A DNA stretch of 40,096 bases from positions 1 through 40,096 of the forward strand of contig CANQDO010000011.1 of NCBI GenBank assembly GCA_947593355.1, read 5' to 3'. How positions within the stretch are numbered: position 1 is the stretch's first letter; each line of letters opens with the position of its first letter. Below the pieces are notes generated by a model. That model was given only the letters and a program-made list of their open reading frames with translations. It did not search any database and was not told where the DNA came from. This DNA is from an uncultured Clostridia bacterium. GTDB taxonomy: Bacteria > Bacillota > Clostridia > TANB77 > CAG-508. The translations under genes and the position numbers were made by a program. Below, in pieces: positions 18,587 through 26,758 of the stretch.

Positions 18587-20530
18587 TCATTCCCATATTT
18601 TATCTTGTATTATAGTTTCATCATCCAATCCATATATTTTTTCTAAATCTTCTACACTTCCATGTCTTATAAATTCATCTGGATAACCAAAACATTTTAT
18701 TTTTACATCCTTTATTTCATTTTTAGTTATAATGTGCATTACCTCATCTGCTAATCCACCTTTTATAATATTATCTTCTATAGTTATTACTCTTCTTGTT
18801 TTTTCTATTGACTTTTTTATTGTTTCCTCATCTATTGGTTTTAAAAATCTAGCATTTATAAGCTCTGCCTCTATATTTTTTTCTTTTAATTTTTCCAGAA
18901 TATTTCTACCTCTTGCTACCATTTTTCCTATTACAATTATTGTTGCTTTATTAGTTTGCTTTTCAGTGTCTGTTTTCTTTGTTTCTTCTGTATTATTATT
19001 TTCATCTTTTCCGCTTATTTGTTTCTTTTCTTCTATTTCATTTAAAATCTCTGCTTTTCCCAATTCTATCTTATTATGTTTTTCAAACTTTATTGTATCT
19101 TCTCCACCTCTTGGATACCTAATAACTACTGGAGAATTCAAATTAATTGCAAATTCCAACATTTGCTCTAATTCTTCAAAATCCTTTGGAGCCATAATTG
19201 TTAAGTTTGGAATAATATTAAAAAATGATAAATCATATATTCCTTGATGTGTTTCTCCATCATTTCCTACAATTCCAGCTCTATCTACACAAAGTACTAC
19301 TGGCAAATTTTGAATACAAATATCATGTATTACTTGATCATACGCTCTTTGATAAAATGATGAATATATTGAAACTACTGGCTTTAATCCAGATTTTGCA
19401 AGTCCTCCTGCCATTGTTATTGCATGCTGTTCTGCTATTCCTACATCAAAAAATCTATTTGGAAACTGCTTTTTGAACTCTGAAAGTCCAGTTCCATCAG
19501 CCATAGCTGCTGTTATTGCAACAATATTTTTATTATTCTTGGCAAGTTTTACTAATTTATCTCCAAATACTTGTGAATAATCTTTTTTCTTCTCTTTTTT
19601 GCTTTTTCCTGTTTCTATATCAAAACTAGATGTACTATGAAATTTATCTGGGTTATCTTCTGCAGGCTTATACCCCTTTCCTTTTTTAGTTATAATATGT
19701 ACTAAAACTGGTCCTGTTTCTTTTTTAGCTAAATTTAATATCCACTCTACTCTTTCTATATCATGACCATCCACTGGACCTAAATATTTTATTCCTATAT
19801 CTTCAAAAAACATGTTAGGAATCATAAGTTGTTTTAAACTATACTTTACCTTTCTTGCAATTCTTATTACAAATGGTCCAAATTTTGGAACTTTTTCTAA
19901 AACCTTTCTTACATAATTATTAGACTTTTTGTAGAACTTTTTTGTTCTTATTCTTGTTAGAAAAGTTGAAATTCCGCCTACATTTTTAGAAATGCTCATC
20001 TCATTATCATTTAAAACTATAATTAACCTTGTTTCGCTGTTTCCAGCATCATTTAATGCTTCTAGCGCCATCCCCCCTGTTAATGCTCCATCTCCAATTA
20101 CAGCCACTACATTATTATTTTCTTTTTTTAAGTCCCTTGCTCTTGCCATTCCTAAAGCAACTGAAATAGATGTACTACTGTGTCCTGTATTAAAACTATC
20201 ATATTCAGACTCCTTTGACTTTGGAAAGCCTGCAATTCCATCTAATTGCCTCAATGTATTCATTTTATCTTTTCTTCCTGTCAAAATTTTATGTACATAC
20301 GTTTGATGACCTACATCCCATACAATTTTGTCTTCAGGCATATTAAATACACTGTGAATGGCTATGGTAAGTTCAGTCACTCCTAAATTTGAAGCTAAAT
20401 GACCACCTGTTTTTGACACAGTGCTTATTATTTCTTCTCTTATTTCTTCTGCTAGTTTATTCTTCTGTGCATAATTTAAATTCTTTAAATCTTTTGGTTC
20501 ATTTATTTGGTCCAATATTTTTTCTGCCAT
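18587..20530 (-). CDS. dxs: 1-deoxy-D-xylulose-5-phosphate synthase
   Basis: First enzyme of the non-mevalonate isoprenoid pathway, joining pyruvate and glyceraldehyde-3-phosphate with thiamine diphosphate. Motifs are GDGALTGGMALEALNDAG and NDNEMSISKNVGG (TPP/Mg), the catalytic Glu in VGIAEQHA, and the pyrimidine domain near DRAGIVGNDGETHQG. At 647 residues it is slightly long because residues about 500-528, between the central and C-terminal domains, are a charged low-complexity linker rich in Lys, Glu, Asn and Thr. ATG at 20530 has AAGGGA some 12 bases upstream. It may be co-transcribed with ylmH and pyrG. Confidence 0.97.
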   Translation of the reverse strand: MAEKILDQINEPKDLKNLNYAQKNKLAEEIREEIISTVSKTGGHLASNLGVTELTIAIHSVFNMPEDKIVWDVGHQTYVHKILTGRKDKMNTLRQLDGIAGFPKSKESEYDSFNTGHSSTSISVALGMARARDLKKENNNVVAVIGDGALTGGMALEALNDAGNSETRLIIVLNDNEMSISKNVGGISTFLTRIRTKKFYKKSNNYVRKVLEKVPKFGPFVIRIARKVKYSLKQLMIPNMFFEDIGIKYLGPVDGHDIERVEWILNLAKKETGPVLVHIITKKGKGYKPAEDNPDKFHSTSSFDIETGKSKKEKKKDYSQVFGDKLVKLAKNNKNIVAITAAMADGTGLSEFKKQFPNRFFDVGIAEQHAITMAGGLAKSGLKPVVSIYSSFYQRAYDQVIHDICIQNLPVVLCVDRAGIVGNDGETHQGIYDLSFFNIIPNLTIMAPKDFEELEQMLEFAINLNSPVVIRYPRGGEDTIKFEKHNKIELGKAEILNEIEEKKQISGKDENNNTEETKKTDTEKQTNKATIIVIGKMVARGRNILEKLKEKNIEAELINARFLKPIDEETIKKSIEKTRRVITIEDNIIKGGLADEVMHIITKNEIKDVKIKCFGYPDEFIRHGSVEDLEKIYGLDDETIIQDKIWE

Positions 20531-20652
20531 TATATTAACATTCCCTTCACAGTTTTTATAAACTAAAATATATTATTAATGGTTATTATAAATTCTCTAA
20601 ATAGTATATTACAAAATCACACAATGTTCAACACTATTTGCCACATTTTTTG

Positions 20653-20891
20653 GCTAAACTAATAGGGACGGGGTTAAATAGTTTAATACAATTTAATTTC
20701 TAATTTTATTTAGTTAAACTTTTAGGGACGGTGCTAAATAGTTTAGTGGAATAATTTTTTTAATATACAACTTAATATACAACATTAATAATTTCCACTA
20801 AACTATTTAGCACCGTCCCTAAAAGTTTAACGGTAACTTTAAAATTACATTATTGTATTAAACTATTTAACCCCGTCCCTATTAGTTTAGC
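20653..20891. mobile_element. MITE-like nested palindromic element, copy C (239 bp)
   Basis: Same nested design as copy B: outer arms GCTAAACTAATAGGGACGG, inner arms with GGGACGGTGCTAAAT, in the same orientation. The right outer arm encodes the end of enolase (CTA AAC TAA). Taking TA as the target duplication, the earlier enolase would have read E-L-A-K-K-C-G-K then TAG. The left arm faces the dxs 5' region. The gap 20530-20652 has nothing else I can identify. Confidence 0.85.
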
Positions 20892-22144
20892 TCTGCTTCA
20901 ATATTTAGCAATCTGTTATATTTAGCTACTCTATCTGTTCTACAAGGTGCACCCGTTTTTATTTGACCACTATTTACAGCCACTGCCACATCTGCTATTG
21001 TTGTATCTTCAGTTTCTCCTGACCTATGAGATATTACTGTTGTATAACCATTTTTCTTTGCTAACTCTATCGTATCTAATGTTTCTGTTATAGTACCAAT
21101 TTGATTTGGTTTTATTAATATACTATTTGCTACTTTGCTATTTATTCCTTTTTGTAATCTACTTGTATTTGTAACAAATAAATCATCTCCTACTAATTGT
21201 ATTTTATCTCCTATTTTTTCAGTTAATGTTTTCCAAGATTCCCAATCTTCTTCAGCTAAAGCATCTTCTATTGAAATTATTGGATATTTTTGTGCTAAAT
21301 TTACTATATAATCTATCATTTCTTCCTTTGTTTTAAATATATCTTTTTTCCAAAAATAATAACCATCTTTTCCTATCTTTTTAGCTTCATCATACATTTC
21401 TGTACTTGCTATATCTAAACTTATAGCAATGTCATCTTTAGGAATAAAACCTGATTTTTCTATTGCTTCTACTAATAATTCTATTGCTTGTTCTTCTCCT
21501 TCTAGGTTTGGTGCAAAGCCCCCTTCATCTCCAACTGCCGTACTATATCCTTTTTCTTTTAATATTTGCTTTAAAGTATGATAAACTTCTACTCCCATTT
21601 CTAGCTTTTCTCTAAAAGTTTTACCACTAACAGGCATAATCATAAATTCTTGAATGCTTATGTTATTATCTGAATGTTTCCCTCCATTTAATATGTTCAT
21701 CATTGGTGTAGGTAATATTTTAGCATTTGTTCCACCTAAATATTTATACAAGCTCATTCCTAATGAATTTGCTGCTGCTTTTGCAACAGCTATTGACGTT
21801 CCAAGTATTGCATTTGCTCCTAATTTTTCTTTATTTTCTGTTCCATCTAAATCTATTAAAATTCTGTCTATTCTACTTTGCTCATACACATTCATTTTTT
21901 TCAACGCTTTTGCTATTTTTTTATTTACATTATTTACTGCAACTTGAACTCCTTTTCCATTTAATCTTTCATCACCATCTCTTAATTCCATAGCCTCAAA
22001 ACTTCCTGTTGACGCTCCTGATGGAACTATTGCTAAACCTGAAAATCCACCTTCTGTTACTACTTCTACCTGAACCGTCGGATTTCCCCTTGAATCAAAT
22101 ACTTCCATTGCCTTAACGTCCTCTATTCCTAAATAGTCTTTCAT
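20882..22144 (-). CDS. eno: Enolase
   Basis: Converts 2-phosphoglycerate to phosphoenolpyruvate in glycolysis. Full set of motifs: [27 protein letters not shown], Mg ligands in [18 protein letters not shown] and VGDDLFVTN, catalytic Lys in LIKPNQIGT and SHRSGETED. Residue Ala replaces the more usual Gly in SIEDG, a mild change. The C-terminus N-I-E-A-E-L-N is slightly short because the arm of MITE copy C supplies the last two codons and the TAA. ATG at 22144 follows AAAGGA. Confidence 0.98.
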   Translation of the reverse strand: MKDYLGIEDVKAMEVFDSRGNPTVQVEVVTEGGFSGLAIVPSGASTGSFEAMELRDGDERLNGKGVQVAVNNVNKKIAKALKKMNVYEQSRIDRILIDLDGTENKEKLGANAILGTSIAVAKAAANSLGMSLYKYLGGTNAKILPTPMMNILNGGKHSDNNISIQEFMIMPVSGKTFREKLEMGVEVYHTLKQILKEKGYSTAVGDEGGFAPNLEGEEQAIELLVEAIEKSGFIPKDDIAISLDIASTEMYDEAKKIGKDGYYFWKKDIFKTKEEMIDYIVNLAQKYPIISIEDALAEEDWESWKTLTEKIGDKIQLVGDDLFVTNTSRLQKGINSKVANSILIKPNQIGTITETLDTIELAKKNGYTTVISHRSGETEDTTIADVAVAVNSGQIKTGAPCRTDRVAKYNRLLNIEAELN

Positions 22145-22321
22145 ACAATATTCATCCTTTCCTTTTAACTATTCATAGATATATTTTCTATTATCTTAAT
22201 TATGTTTCTATTTTTTATAATTTATTCTTATTTAAAAACAATTTAGTTCATAGACAACTAATCACAAATGGATTAGATTAATTTTGTAAATCTAAAAATA
22301 TAAAAGTATTTCTGCATACAT

Positions 22322-22348
22322 AAAAAGCAGTGACAAGCACTGCTTTTT
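22322..22348. terminator. Bidirectional terminator-like hairpin upstream of eno
   Basis: A perfect 11-bp stem AAAAAGCAGTG/CACTGCTTTTT with a 5-nt loop. The five T residues make it a good terminator on either strand. It would isolate eno from transcription coming from the tRNA-Gln side. Confidence 0.7.
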
Positions 22349-22434
22349 ACATGAAATTAAAATTAATTGTATTCTTTGCAAAAAAATGTTTGTTTTTTAT
22401 TGTTTTATTGTAAAATATATATTATACTTTCTAG

Positions 22435-22479
22435 CATAGGAAATGATAAAAAGCAGATGTGGTTTTGTCATTTCCTATG
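22435..22479. repeat. 12-bp perfect inverted repeat with 21-nt loop
   Basis: CATAGGAAATGA at 22435-22446 pairs with 22468-22479. The loop contains AAAAAGCAG, a word shared with the terminator at 22322. No T-run follows directly. The 22349-22570 gap holds nothing else I can support; a 62-codon frame on the plus strand there has no ribosome site. A small RNA is possible but unproven. Confidence 0.4.
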
Positions 22480-22570
22480 TTTATTATGCATAGATTATTT
22501 AATTTTGTCAAATGCTAATTTTTGCTATTATTTATTTTCAAATAAATTTAAATAAATATAACATTATATA

Positions 22571-22610
22571 AAAAAGAAGTCTTTATAGAACTATAAAATC
22601 CTATAAAGAC
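22571..22610 (-). terminator. Terminator of tRNA-Gln
   Basis: A perfect 10-bp stem GTCTTTATAG/CTATAAAGAC with a 12-nt loop begins 9 nt after the tRNA; on the minus strand it is followed by CTTCTTTTTT. Confidence 0.75.
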
Positions 22611-22618
22611 ATTTAGAC

Positions 22619-22694
22619 TGGTTGGGGTACTAGGATTCGAACCTAGGGAATGTCGGAGTCAGAGTCCGATGCCTTACCGCTTGGCGATACCCCA
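22619..22694 (-). tRNA. tRNA-Gln (CTG anticodon)
   Basis: The acceptor stem TGGGGTA/TACCCCA is perfect, CCA is encoded, and the T-arm is AGGTTCGAATCCT. The anticodon stem TCGGA/TCCGA carries the loop CTCTGAC, so the anticodon is CTG and reads CAG. A genome this AT-rich should also have a TTG-anticodon Gln tRNA elsewhere; this one is the extra isoacceptor for the rare codon. It matters for the CGG question that this organism keeps a dedicated C34 tRNA for CAG. Confidence 0.95.
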
Positions 22695-22870
22695 ATATTT
22701 AAAATTAAAAAGTACACTATATATAATAGCATACTTTTTTTATTAATTCTATATTTTTTACTATTTTTTTAACTTTTATTTCAAAACACAATTTGGCTTT
22801 CTAGTTAGCACATATTTACTTTCAGTAAATACAACCACTTTAACCACCGTATAATTTTTCATATTTTATT

Positions 22871-23168
22871 TTAAAAGCTTACCCTTCTTGCCTGCAACTT
22901 AAACTCTCCCATATTAGTTCTAGCACATATATTTAATATATTTCCTACTAACTCGCCTGCTATTTCATACTGCAAGTTTATAACATTATTACTTAACCTT
23001 CCTTTAAAATAGCATTTATTACCATTTACCTTTCCTCCTGTTATATTATTGGTCATTCCCATTATATTAACAGTTCCGGTTTAACTCATCTCCATTTGTT
23101 CTTAACTGTATTTTTGTATTTAAATTTCCCATTGGAGTATTTATAACTGTTTCATAATTTCCATCCAT
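22871..23168 (-). CDS. Small conserved beta-rich protein, +1 frameshift at CGG codon 31
   Basis: Read with one skipped base this is a 98-residue protein: MDGNYETVINTPMGNLNTK, then about 50 residues with repeated T-P-M-G / N-G / G-G-K-V-N-G words, ending GEFKLQARRVSF. It resembles small clostridial proteins with alternating beta strands (PMGxxxG patterns), whose function I do not know. The zero frame from ATG 23168 meets CGG (23076-23078) and stops two codons later (AAC TGT TAA). Removing the C gives D-E-L-N-G-T-V, placing Gly where these repeat patterns have Gly. The downstream part begins at no ribosome site of its own. AAAGGA lies upstream of the ATG. It could be a pseudogene or a recoded gene. 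Confidence 0.6.
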
Positions 23169-23293
23169 ATATTTTCACATTCCTTTCTTTACAGTAAACT
23201 TTAATGTTCATTTTATACTCTATTACCATTATATGCTAAATGCATGTATATATTTATCAAATTTGGCAATTATATTTGTAGGTGGTGATATAT

Positions 23294-23467
23294 ATGACAA
23301 GCAAAGAACTATTGTACATTGAGGATGCTTTAGGACATGAAAATTTTATGAAAACATGTAGCCAAAATGCATCTACAAAATTAACTGACCCTAATCTTTC
23401 TAATTATTTAAAAGAATTAGAACAAAAGCATACAGGGTTATATAACAAATTTTTAAATTTATTATAA
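23294..23467 (+). CDS. CotF-like spore coat protein (short)
   Basis: 57 residues starting MTSKELLYIEDALGHENFM. This matches the first helical half of CotF-type ferritin-like coat proteins (KELLYLEDAL...H). It would sit in the spore coat. I use ATG 23294 with GGTGG upstream; a GTG four codons earlier overlaps that site. It is followed 11 bp later by a second CotF-like gene, as is common in clostridia. Confidence 0.75.
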   Translation: MTSKELLYIEDALGHENFMKTCSQNASTKLTDPNLSNYLKELEQKHTGLYNKFLNLL

Positions 23468-23478
23468 GGAGGAAGCTT

Positions 23479-23727
23479 ATGGAAGACAAGGATTTAATGG
23501 AAAGTGAACTATTAACAATTAAAGGTGTTTGCGACTTATATCTTCATGGTGCATTAGAATCTACATCTCAAGATGTTCATACTGCTTTTAAAGATGCTTT
23601 AAATGAATCTTTAAACATTCAAAACAAACTTTATAACATGATGGCAGAAAAAGGTTGGTACAAAACTGATAATGCTGAACAAAATAAAGTAGATACAGCA
23701 AAACAAAAATACATGGCACAACAATAA
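23479..23727 (+). CDS. CotF-like spore coat protein
   Basis: 82 residues matching the CotF coat family: an N-terminal D-K-D-L-M-E-S-E-L-L-T segment, a long helical core with a conserved region before MMAEKGWYK, and a tail ending KQKYMAQQ. AAGGAGGAAGC precedes ATG 23479. The pair with the upstream gene together equals one two-part CotF module. Its last codons (CAA CAA TAA) also form the first part of a 25-bp tandem repeat that runs on downstream. Confidence 0.85.
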   Translation: MEDKDLMESELLTIKGVCDLYLHGALESTSQDVHTAFKDALNESLNIQNKLYNMMAEKGWYKTDNAEQNKVDTAKQKYMAQQ

Positions 23728-23860
23728 CTTAAAACTCAAGGTGTAACAATAACTAAAAAAACAAAGTGTAACAATAATTTAAAACACATGGTGTAACAAT
23801 AATTCAAAACACAAGGTGTAACAATAATTTAAAACACACGCAAGAACAATACTCTAAAAC
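23719..23860. repeat. 25-bp direct tandem repeat, about 5.7 copies
   Basis: Units begin AACAATAA and end GGTGT, with no spacer: AACAATAACTTAAAACTC-AAGGTGT, then four further 25-nt copies and a partial one, diverging by a few bases each. The first copy starts in the last codons and stop of the cotF gene. No open frame runs through the array, because each unit has TAA. It is not a CRISPR array, as there are no unique spacers. Its origin is probably slippage duplication. Confidence 0.85.
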
Positions 23861-23882
23861 GAATTACACTGTAATAATATGT

Positions 23883-23990
23883 AAAATAAGGCTACTATTT
23901 TACCTAAAGTTAACCTAATAAAGTTTATAATTACTAAACCTCTAATAATTATTATTTTAGTTAACTTCAGATACAATATAGCCTTATTTT
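23883..23990. terminator. Long imperfect hairpin between cotF and thyX
   Basis: Outer arms AAAATAAGGCTA (23883-23894) and its complement (23979-23990), with an inner AAGTTAAC/GTTAACTT pair. The T-rich end on the plus strand and TTATTTTA on the minus strand suit a two-way terminator for the convergent cotF and thyX genes. Together with the tandem repeat it fills the 340-bp gap. Confidence 0.6.
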
Positions 23991-24066
23991 TATGCACAAT
24001 TTATTTTAACAACTCAATGAAAGTATACATTTTAATACATATAAATACTTATAATTTATATTTTAA

Positions 24067-25260
24067 TTAAAATACTCTATTTAAAGCACCTTTCGCACCC
24101 CATATACATGGTTTAGAACATTTAAATCCTGGGAATGTGCATCTTGCACCATTTGAATATTGTTTTAAATAATTATATACTCTAGGCTTAACATCTTTCG
24201 TATTTTCCAAATATTTTTTCATTGTTTCATCTGTTTGATGTGCAATTTCTAATTGTGCTTCCCCACATAAACGTTCATAACCCTTAAGTACAAAATTTTC
24301 CACAGTGCCTCTTTCATTTATTTTTATTAACATACCTTGTGGAAATCTATCTGCTAATGAAGAAATATCTTTTAGCCATTCGTCTTCAAGCTCTGTTCCC
24401 TTTATAATTGGTGGAACAAAGAATTGTAGCTCTGGTAATAAGCTCATTTCATAAGAAATAGTTCTATGTCTTTGTGCTTGTGCAAGCTCTGCAAATGTTC
24501 CTATATATGTAGTGCAATAATTTTCTCCCCATTCATCTTCTCTTTCTATATCGGTAAATAGTGAAAGTTTTCTATGTTTTACATCAGTATTTATTCCATC
24601 TATTTTATATTTTTCACACATATTTACAAATTCAGAAAGCACAGGTTTTAACTGCTCATTGAATTTTGTATTTTCTGCATTTTTTGTAAAATCCTCCATC
24701 CAATGCAATATATAGCTAAATTGCCTTAGATCTATAGAATGACCCATTGTAGTTGCTGGTGTAAATACACTTATTAAATATCTTGCATTTTCTTGAGCTT
24801 TTTTCCTTATAGCTGTGTTTCTAGCTTTTTGAGCTTTTTCTATTTCTTCTTGTGTCTTCCCTTCCACACTTATTGGTGGATATACTTTATCTATTTCTTT
24901 ACTATATAACTCAATCCATTTTTCATATAATGCTTCTTCCTCTTTTGAAGGCTTCATTTTAGTATATCTAGCTGACTTTTCTGAAGTATCATATACTTTT
25001 TCATTGTTAAGAATCATTGCTAATATTTTTGGAATTTCTTCAAATGCGAAATTATATTTGCTGTGCCCAAATACACTATGATGACCAGAGTTCATAGTCA
25101 TTGAAGCTCTTTTATTTGTTTTTTGCTCATCTTCATTAAGAAGCGCATCTATGTCATCTGGCATATAGCACACACCTGCTTCTGTTCCAGAAAATTTAAT
25201 AGCCTCCTCTATTGGTAGCTCATAACCTAACTTTGTTGATGCTAATACTCTAACTTTCAT
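24067..25260 (-). CDS. thyX: FAD-dependent thymidylate synthase, two-domain ThyX
   Basis: Makes dTMP from dUMP using methylene-THF and FAD. At 397 residues it is much longer than a classic ThyX (about 220-250). Both halves look ThyX-like. Half 1 has HHSVFGH, a degenerate motif position ending in S96-A-R-Y99, and ENARYLISVFTPAT then RQFSYILH. Half 2 has the catalytic R264-H-R266-T-I-S-Y-E and NERGTVENFVLKGYERLCGEAQLEI. So the RHRxxSYE part and the SxRY part of the normal motif sit in different halves. The C-terminus has a Cys-rich patch (GARCTF, then CxxPCIWG). ATG 25260 follows AGGAGG. No thyA is in the window. Confidence 0.9.
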   Translation of the reverse strand: MKVRVLASTKLGYELPIEEAIKFSGTEAGVCYMPDDIDALLNEDEQKTNKRASMTMNSGHHSVFGHSKYNFAFEEIPKILAMILNNEKVYDTSEKSARYTKMKPSKEEEALYEKWIELYSKEIDKVYPPISVEGKTQEEIEKAQKARNTAIRKKAQENARYLISVFTPATTMGHSIDLRQFSYILHWMEDFTKNAENTKFNEQLKPVLSEFVNMCEKYKIDGINTDVKHRKLSLFTDIEREDEWGENYCTTYIGTFAELAQAQRHRTISYEMSLLPELQFFVPPIIKGTELEDEWLKDISSLADRFPQGMLIKINERGTVENFVLKGYERLCGEAQLEIAHQTDETMKKYLENTKDVKPRVYNYLKQYSNGARCTFPGFKCSKPCIWGAKGALNRVF

Positions 25261-25391
25261 TATTATACTTCCTCCTCTTACATTAAACCCTTTTATTCTT
25301 TCTCTTTAGCTTCCAAAAAAATACTATATTTTTCAATTTTTGTCATTATATCATAATGCAATTTTTTCTACAACTTTTTTTCGTCAAATTA

Positions 25392-25420
25392 TTTACAAAT
25401 TCAACATCTTAATATAGAAT
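25392..25420 (+). promoter_or_regulatory. Candidate sigma-A promoter for tsaB-rimI
   Basis: TTTACA, a 17-nt spacer and TAGAAT, about 40 bp before the tsaB start, on the plus strand of the divergent thyX/tsaB spacer. It is a sequence match only. Confidence 0.4.
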
Positions 25421-25459
25421 ATGATTGTAATAATAATGATTGTTTAGGAGGGATGTAAT

Positions 25460-26203
25460 TTGAAAATTTTAGCCATTACCACATCATCAAAAGTATGTTC
25501 AGTTGCACTATTAGAAGACTCAAGTGTAATATTAGAAAAACATATTACAGACGCTAAAACACATTCTCAAAAATTAATGCCTCTTATTGATACAATACTA
25601 AAAAAACAAAATATAACTATCAATGACATTGATTTATTTACTTGCTCTGTTGGTCCTGGTTCTTTTACAGGTATACGTATTGCAGTTGCTACCATTAAAG
25701 CATTTTCAGACGTTACAAATAAACCTGTTGTACCAGTAAGTTCTTTAGAAGGACTAGCTTATAATGTCAATAAATCTTACTTTAGAGATGAAACTAATCT
25801 CGTATGTTCTCTAATAGATGCAAAAAATGATAATGTATATTTTGGACTTTTTGAAAAATTAAATGATAACTATACTACTAAAAAAAGACAATATCAATAT
25901 AGACCAATCGAAGATTTTAGAACTTCAAATATTAATGAAATAATAGAATTTTTAGATGAACACTATTCTTCTACCCCTATTATTTTTGTTGGAGATGGAT
26001 CTGTATCTCATAAATATAATATATTGGAAAAACTTCCAAAATCAATATTCGTAATGCATGCTTTTAATAGTGAAAACAGTATGAGTATTGGTGAATGTGC
26101 ATATTATAAATTCAAACAAGGTTTATATGGCGACTCAAATTCAATTACTCCTTTATATTTAAGGAAATCTCAAGCAGAGCGCGCTTTAGAAGGAGAAAAA
26201 TAG
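25460..26203 (+). CDS. tsaB: tRNA threonylcarbamoyladenosine biosynthesis protein TsaB
   Basis: Partner of TsaD and TsaE in making t6A37 on ANN-decoding tRNAs. The ASKHA fold begins ILAITTSSKVCSVALLEDS; GPGSFTGIRIA is the family signature, and the C-terminus has PLYLRKSQAERAL. 247 residues is normal. The start is TTG at 25460 with TAGGAGGG upstream. rimI follows, the usual neighbour, but tsaE and tsaD are not here. Confidence 0.95.
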   Translation: MKILAITTSSKVCSVALLEDSSVILEKHITDAKTHSQKLMPLIDTILKKQNITINDIDLFTCSVGPGSFTGIRIAVATIKAFSDVTNKPVVPVSSLEGLAYNVNKSYFRDETNLVCSLIDAKNDNVYFGLFEKLNDNYTTKKRQYQYRPIEDFRTSNINEIIEFLDEHYSSTPIIFVGDGSVSHKYNILEKLPKSIFVMHAFNSENSMSIGECAYYKFKQGLYGDSNSITPLYLRKSQAERALEGEK

Positions 26204-26209
26204 CAATTG

Positions 26210-26250
26210 TGGACTGACTGAGACAAATGGGACAATTTGGGACGGGGGTT
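26210..26250 (+). repeat. GGGAC-rich repeat fragment between tsaB and rimI
   Basis: The 58-bp spacer carries GACAAATGGGACAATTTGGG and then GACGGGGGTTAAAA. The second part is one G away from the GGGACGGGGTTAAA core of the four MITE-like elements, while the first part differs. Words of this GGGACAATTTGGGAC type are common in REP-like repeats of Firmicutes. It could be a decayed single arm. It also occupies the place of the rimI ribosome site. Confidence 0.5.
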
Positions 26251-26261
26251 AAAAACAAATT

Positions 26262-26699
26262 ATGCTAAATATAGAAATTTCACAAATGAAAATCAGTGAT
26301 TTAGAAACTATAAAAAATAATTTGCAAAAAGATTTTGATAATTTTTGGAATTATGAAATATTAAAAGAAGAAATTGTAAATACTAATTCTAGCTATTTTG
26401 TGGCAAAATCTTCTAATGAAATCTTAGGGTTTGCAGGCATGAAAAAAATTTTAGATGAAGCAAATATTATGAATATAGTAACTAGAAAAGATTATAGAAA
26501 TCAAGGCATCGCTTCTCTTTTACTTAAAGAACTAATTGAATTTTCTAAAAAATCCTGCTCTTCTATTACTTTAGAAGTCAATGAAAATAATAAAATAGCC
26601 ATACACCTTTATGAAAAGTTTGGCTTTTCCAATGTTGGTATAAGAAAAAAATATTATAATGGTGTAGACAATGCAATTATAATGACACTATATTTTTAG
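26262..26699 (+). CDS. rimI: Ribosomal-protein-alanine N-acetyltransferase
   Basis: GNAT-fold acetyltransferase modelled on RimI, which acetylates the N-terminus of ribosomal protein S18. 145 residues; the acetyl-CoA loop is RKDYRNQGIASLLL and the C-terminal motif is NENNKIAIHLYEKFGFSNVGIRKKYY. The ATG at 26262 has only the repeat-derived GGGGG about 14 bases upstream, so its initiation may be weak or coupled to tsaB. Confidence 0.9.
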   Translation: MLNIEISQMKISDLETIKNNLQKDFDNFWNYEILKEEIVNTNSSYFVAKSSNEILGFAGMKKILDEANIMNIVTRKDYRNQGIASLLLKELIEFSKKSCSSITLEVNENNKIAIHLYEKFGFSNVGIRKKYYNGVDNAIIMTLYF

Positions 26700-26758
26700 T
26701 TAGTATAAAATATATAATGCATATTTAAACGTATTTGTAATTTTGAAAGGAGCAACTA

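Noticed and set aside
14933..20653. Riboswitch or T-box upstream of yqeG, sleB, pyrG or dxs
   Set aside because: Spacers are short or filled by the MITE-like elements, and no T-box or known riboswitch core was recognised.
22367..22555. 62-codon plus-strand ORF
   Set aside because: No ribosome binding site, low-complexity Phe/Leu/Cys composition and overlap with hairpins; looks like chance.
23719..23860. CRISPR array
   Set aside because: Units are contiguous 25-bp copies with no unique spacers and no cas genes nearby.
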